Assembly: GCA_964582715.1 (NCBI GenBank)
Contig: CAZOSM010000015.1
Location: 1-6,065 of the forward strand
Direction: 5' to 3'
DNA length: 6,065 nucleotides
Source: MFZZ01 sp964582715
GTDB lineage: Bacteria; Patescibacteriota; Microgenomatia; UBA1406; GWC2-37-13
The notes beneath the pieces were generated by a model that did no database searches, was not told the DNA's origin, and saw nothing but the letters and a program-made list of their open reading frames with translations. The position numbers and the translations under genes were made by a program. The stretch's first letter is position 1, and each line of letters opens with the position of its first letter. This document shows, in pieces, positions 4,201-6,065 of this stretch.

Positions 4201-6065
4201 TCTACGGGCAAAGTTGGTAGCGCCATCTCACTTGACGGTAACAATCAATATCTTTCCATAAATGACAATGATTCACTTGAATTCATCTCACAAGCCACCC
4301 TGGAGGGGTGGGTCTACTTACGATCAATAAACCCGTCTTCATACACCAGTATTGTCGGAAGAGGTGACAACGTCCTTCTCACCCTAGACGCCGGTGGTGC
4401 AGCTACTGTCCAATGTTGGCATAAAAATTCCTCTGACGCCTGGTTCAGTTCTCGATCAAGCAATACTGTACCAACCAACCAATGGGTTCATTTAGCCTGT
4501 GTCTATAAAGATGATGGCAAATCATACATCTATATTAATGGTACAGAAGCAAGTTACTCGTCTCAACAAACCAGAACAGGAGACCTCAAAACAACAGGTA
4601 CCGTCCCTTACTACATAGGTAGATACACAGATTACACCGATGGTATTTTTGATGAAATCAAAATCTACAACTACGCCCGCACTACCGAACAAATTAGACA
4701 GGATATGACAGGAACCGCCAGCCCCAGCTCTAGCAGCAACACTATTCTTCCCCAACCCATCACCTACTGGCCCTTTGATGAACAAACAGGTCAGACCGCA
4801 TACGACAAATACGGCAGTAATAACGGAACTCTTGGAGCTAATTCCTCCTTAGGATCAGACGATCCCACCTGGAAAACAACCTCAAACTGCAAAATCAACG
4901 GCTGTCTACACTTCGACGGAACCGATGACTTCATCACCATCCCCACCATATCTCAAGTAGACGCCAACCAGTCATACACCATATCTCTCTGGTTCAATCA
5001 AGACTCAACCAGTGGCATCAGAACCCTGTTTAATAACTACGCCTCAAGTACTAGAAACGGCATCCTTATCAGTGGCTCCAGTGTCGGCGGAGGCCACTAT
5101 ATATCCAGCTACAACATCACCTCAGGCACCTTCTCAACCAACACCTGGAACCACATCGCTTACGTCAACGATAACGGTACCGTCAAAAACTACCTCAACG
5201 GACGATTAGTTACCGGTGGTAGCTTAGGTAATCTGGGAACCAACAGTCGCATTGGTTACACCAGCCCAAATGGAAACTACTTCAACGGCTACATAGATGA
5301 AATAAAAGTATATAACTCTGCCCTCACTCTCGAACAAATCAAACAAGACATGAATGCTGGTTCCACTCTAGCTGTTGGTACTACCACCAGCGAAGCTGCT
5401 GATCTTGATGATGGAGAAGGTAATCCTCCTATTGCTGAATGGAAATTTGATGAAAAAACAGGCAGTACTGCCAATGATACTAGTGGTAACAACTACACAG
5501 CAACTCTCTCCGGAGCAACCTGGGAGTCTTCTCTCTCATGTAAAGAGGGAGCATGTCTTAAGTTTGAAGGTGGATCAAACAGCTACGCCGACTTAAGCTC
5601 AGATAGTATCACCGACACAACATACACAATCGAAGCCTGGTACCAACTCCATAACAACACCAGCCGTCAAACTATCTTCTCATTCAACAATGGCTCCGGT
5701 AACGGCTATCAATTTCTTAGTGTTGAACGCTGGATGGATGGATCAGGCAGCTTCACAATTTTCATCGGTGATGGAACCAGTTACTCCAATTACGGCGTTA
5801 CTTCCAACCTAACCGAAGCATACAACTCATGGTCACACGTAGCCATAACTAGAAACGGAAACGACTTCATTCTTTACGTTAATGGTCAACAAAGAGGAAC
5901 ATTTTCTGATACCAAATCAGCCACCATGAGCCGAGTCCTCTTTGGTAGTAGGAACGGCAATAGACTTTACGGCATGCTCGACACCATGCGTATCTATGAC
6001 TACGTCCGCTCTCCTGCTCAAATAGCCTATGACTACAATCGTGGAGAACCAATAGCTCACTGGAA
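1276..6065 (+). CDS. Giant exported DUF2341 / LamG-repeat surface protein (3' end outside window)
   Basis: The frame is open from ATG 1276 to the right edge: 1,596 whole codons and two bases of the next, without a stop. Residues 1-42 are a signal peptide or anchor, with basic residues K4, R5, R10, R13 and R15 and a hydrophobic core about 16-34 (LLFPLLLIVLLLPALYFYA). Residues 43-157 are DUF2341: the WWNESWIYRKRIDI start, FWIEENN at 100-106, YYGNPSA near 133-139 and MFDDF at 153-157. Residues about 158-326 form a concanavalin A-like sandwich ending SSDWILVRQ. From 344 to the edge run LamG units whose first Trp is at 348, 735, 947, 1165, 1389 and 1596. The first unit carries an extra CBM-like domain. 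Composition is Asn/Ser/Thr/Asp-rich with few Lys. No GH16-type catalytic motif (ExDxxE) was seen, so a binding or adhesion role is inferred. Concanavalin A-like folds bind glycans or proteins; the ligand cannot be told. The first ~120 codons are less C-biased than the rest. Confidence 0.92.
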   Translation, partial: MSVKRNLAFRLTRTRLLFPLLLIVLLLPALYFYATRPKETAAWWNESWIYRKRIDISNPGGSDLTDFQISFTLDTTDTNKFQSNCEDLRITGVDGNLLPFWIEENNPGCGDANTKVWVKLPSIPSSGTYIYAYYGNPSASVSSDHDGEKVFVMFDDFSTDNDSWNDYAGTSSIGSGSLTFSPDSSSNWNHTTTTQQDQLTSINSYVVEHRYRSNPSAGGTVFRYSDQSNWWGIEMYNNRVIIRGIINGSDTTKTNPSFTFTPGEDFILTSKYNSNDHSFTILVDGTQVVSTTMTDSHQLATNNAIGIVDHNGFGPSSSDWILVRQHATTDPTTSTQSEEIGPGPIAYWKFDEGTGSTANDSTSNSNHGTISGTTWTNEDQCVSGKCLYFNGGTSSISVPQQQSLDLTGAASLSIWIKPDAIDGRISLLNRSSFTSDDGFSFELHDGTPTLVVNNGRSSNAVQKCNETVSTGQFTHLSWTRDGSNNNKIYINGSECTYSSTISTSQTSANTTLGIGSSLNKHNISPYMDYSNRTYQQAYTASAWNGDAATIYYYQNGGYGDLAYKKQVKTAAGTGGSYLDDNSDFTIENNHSYIISAWMKASQSVSIVSYAIDINRSSDNQYRTPGGYIDLDSDWERIYWTYEAGADHYGTSYRSRHIIYHDDNLPIDFLWSGFTVEDVTDTGFTKPLTPFKGYIDEVKIYPFQRSADQVSQDYNQYSTSIGSGSNTLTNGLIGYWKMDESSWNGTSDEVIDISGHSHHGTATGNATTGSGKYGNGGSLDGTGDYITAPYHGDLDYFTASAWVYYPDQVSYEDDEGIFTSGTAYNFRLRRQNTAETGWRFELYNENNVYSGSTACELTGVQPDRWNLLTVSYDGEKMKGYLNGDLNCEGSVSLGPVRKNNQSFYIGTTTPNSLDFNGKIDEFRLYNRALTSSEIESLYHYAPGPVGYWKLDDAQGDTADDSSGQNNTATLQNSPNWSTGKVGSAISLDGNNQYLSINDNDSLEFISQATLEGWVYLRSINPSSYTSIVGRGDNVLLTLDAGGAATVQCWHKNSSDAWFSSRSSNTVPTNQWVHLACVYKDDGKSYIYINGTEASYSSQQTRTGDLKTTGTVPYYIGRYTDYTDGIFDEIKIYNYARTTEQIRQDMTGTASPSSSSNTILPQPITYWPFDEQTGQTAYDKYGSNNGTLGANSSLGSDDPTWKTTSNCKINGCLHFDGTDDFITIPTISQVDANQSYTISLWFNQDSTSGIRTLFNNYASSTRNGILISGSSVGGGHYISSYNITSGTFSTNTWNHIAYVNDNGTVKNYLNGRLVTGGSLGNLGTNSRIGYTSPNGNYFNGYIDEIKVYNSALTLEQIKQDMNAGSTLAVGTTTSEAADLDDGEGNPPIAEWKFDEKTGSTANDTSGNNYTATLSGATWESSLSCKEGACLKFEGGSNSYADLSSDSITDTTYTIEAWYQLHNNTSRQTIFSFNNGSGNGYQFLSVERWMDGSGSFTIFIGDGTSYSNYGVTSNLTEAYNSWSHVAITRNGNDFILYVNGQQRGTFSDTKSATMSRVLFGSRNGNRLYGMLDTMRIYDYVRSPAQIAYDYNRGEPIAHW
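1402..1746 (+). other. DUF2341 domain region (residues ~43-157)
   Basis: This stretch reads like a standard DUF2341 domain. It opens with WW and a YRKRI strand, then has DLTDFQISFTLDT, a LPFWIEENN motif, KVWVKLPSIPSSGTYIYAYYGN and a closing VFVMFDDF. DUF2341 is an uncharacterised beta-rich module that commonly stands at the N-terminus of mature exported proteins, ahead of LamG or other concanavalin A-like domains, as it does here. Two Cys (in SNCEDL and NPGCGD) could pair. Function is unknown. Confidence 0.8.
1747..2253 (+). other. Concanavalin A-like sandwich following DUF2341 (residues ~158-326)
   Basis: The segment has the alternating strand pattern of a concanavalin A-like jelly roll: YVVEHRYRS, GTVFRYSDQSNWWGIEMY, FILTSKYN, SFTILVDGTQV, AIGIVDHNG and a closing DWILVRQ. 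The WILVRQH-type ending just after a DUF2341 domain is a familiar arrangement. It lacks the YWKFDE start of the downstream LamG units, so it is a separate, more distant member of the fold. A Thr/Ser/Pro-rich linker (residues ~327-343) joins it to the first LamG unit. Confidence 0.6.
2305..6065 (+). repeat. Tandem LamG domain array, five units plus the start of a sixth
   Basis: Each unit begins with a (A/G)YWKFDE-like strand and ends with a G-x-(I/L/F)DE-(I/V/F)K-(I/L/V)Y strand followed by a short helix of the type SxEQIxQD. First Trp and end motif (D of DE) are: unit 1 W348 to D695, unit 2 W735 to D919, unit 3 W947 to D1126, unit 4 W1165 to D1341, unit 5 W1389 to D1569, and unit 6 W1596 at the edge. 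Trp-to-Trp spacing is 387, 212, 218, 224 and 207 residues; unit 1 is long because of an inserted domain. Linkers differ: very short after units 2 and 5, Ser-rich after unit 3 (TASPSSSSNTILPQP), and acidic after unit 4 (EAADLDDGEGNPP). Unit 5 has DT in place of DE. The units are diverged in protein and DNA, so the array is old rather than freshly amplified. Confidence 0.85.
2827..3339 (+). other. CBM-like beta-sandwich nested in the first LamG unit (residues ~518-688)
   Basis: Unit 1 follows the LamG pattern to TTLGIGSS (residues ~509-516). About 170 residues of another type follow before the usual LamG ending GYIDEVKIYPF at 692-702. The insert has features of jelly-roll carbohydrate-binding modules of the CBM_4_9 kind: SYIISAWMKASQSVS around W597, a DSDWERIYWTYEAG strand pair around W634, and a FLWSGFTVEDVTDTGFTKP closing segment around W670. 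That last segment resembles the 'GFQVE...TPY' ending seen in such modules. A LamG fold can tolerate insertion between its last strands, so a nested domain is plausible. The alternative is a recombination that fused one truncated LamG, a CBM and the tail of another LamG. The boundaries are estimates. Confidence 0.5.

Noticed and set aside
1276..6065. Glycoside hydrolase activity (GH16-like) in the concanavalin A-like domains
   Set aside because: No ExDxxE-type catalytic motif is seen; the conserved DE in each unit ending is a structural LamG feature. A binding role is more likely.
1276..6065. Alternative genetic code with TGA read as Gly or Trp
   Set aside because: No in-frame TGA occurs over ~1,596 codons, Trp is always TGG and Gly uses GGN, so there is no support for recoding.

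Overview
The window holds parts of two large exported, probably surface-displayed proteins, both on the + strand, separated by about 0.7 kb of very unusual non-coding DNA. The upstream frame (1-521) is the C-terminal end of a fibronectin type III (Fn3) repeat protein. The downstream frame (1276 to the right edge, still open) is the first ~1,596 residues of a giant multidomain protein. Its order is an N-terminal signal peptide or signal anchor, a DUF2341 domain, a concanavalin A-like beta-sandwich, and a tandem array of LamG/concanavalin A-like lectin domains. Five LamG units are present and a sixth begins at the last bases. No RNA gene, transposase, CRISPR array or phage gene is visible.

The organism looks like an uncultivated bacterium. 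The DUF2341 plus LamG-array architecture, the wording of the LamG repeats (a YWKFDE-type start and a GYIDEIKIYN-type end), the Asn/Ser/Thr-rich composition and the compact Fn3 tail resemble surface proteins from Patescibacteria/CPR genomes, perhaps Microgenomates-like. This is an inference from family resemblance; the window has no marker gene. The large frame has no in-frame TAA, TAG or TGA over ~1,596 codons and always uses TGG for Trp, so nothing calls for a recoded TGA.

Layout: 1-521 is the Fn3 protein C-terminus, ending in a short QxEGL tandem repeat. Positions 522-1238 have no gene and are extremely G-poor (about 6% G against 32% C on the + strand by hand count). This pattern fits a long C>G 'bubble' of the Rho-termination type, an extreme strand mutational skew, or both. 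Positions 1239-1285 hold a crowded start region with a weak -10-like box, an AAGG Shine-Dalgarno candidate, a two-codon minicistron and a tandem 11-bp near-duplication. The giant LamG protein begins at 1276.

The two proteins probably act outside the cell in adhesion or glycan/protein binding. No catalytic motif was recognised in either. The most interesting points are: the G-poor spacer; a carbohydrate-binding-module-like beta-sandwich apparently nested inside the first LamG unit; two sub-classes of LamG unit distinguished by a C-x4-C pair; and the QxEGL repeat ending the Fn3 protein, a possible C-terminal sorting or anchoring tag.
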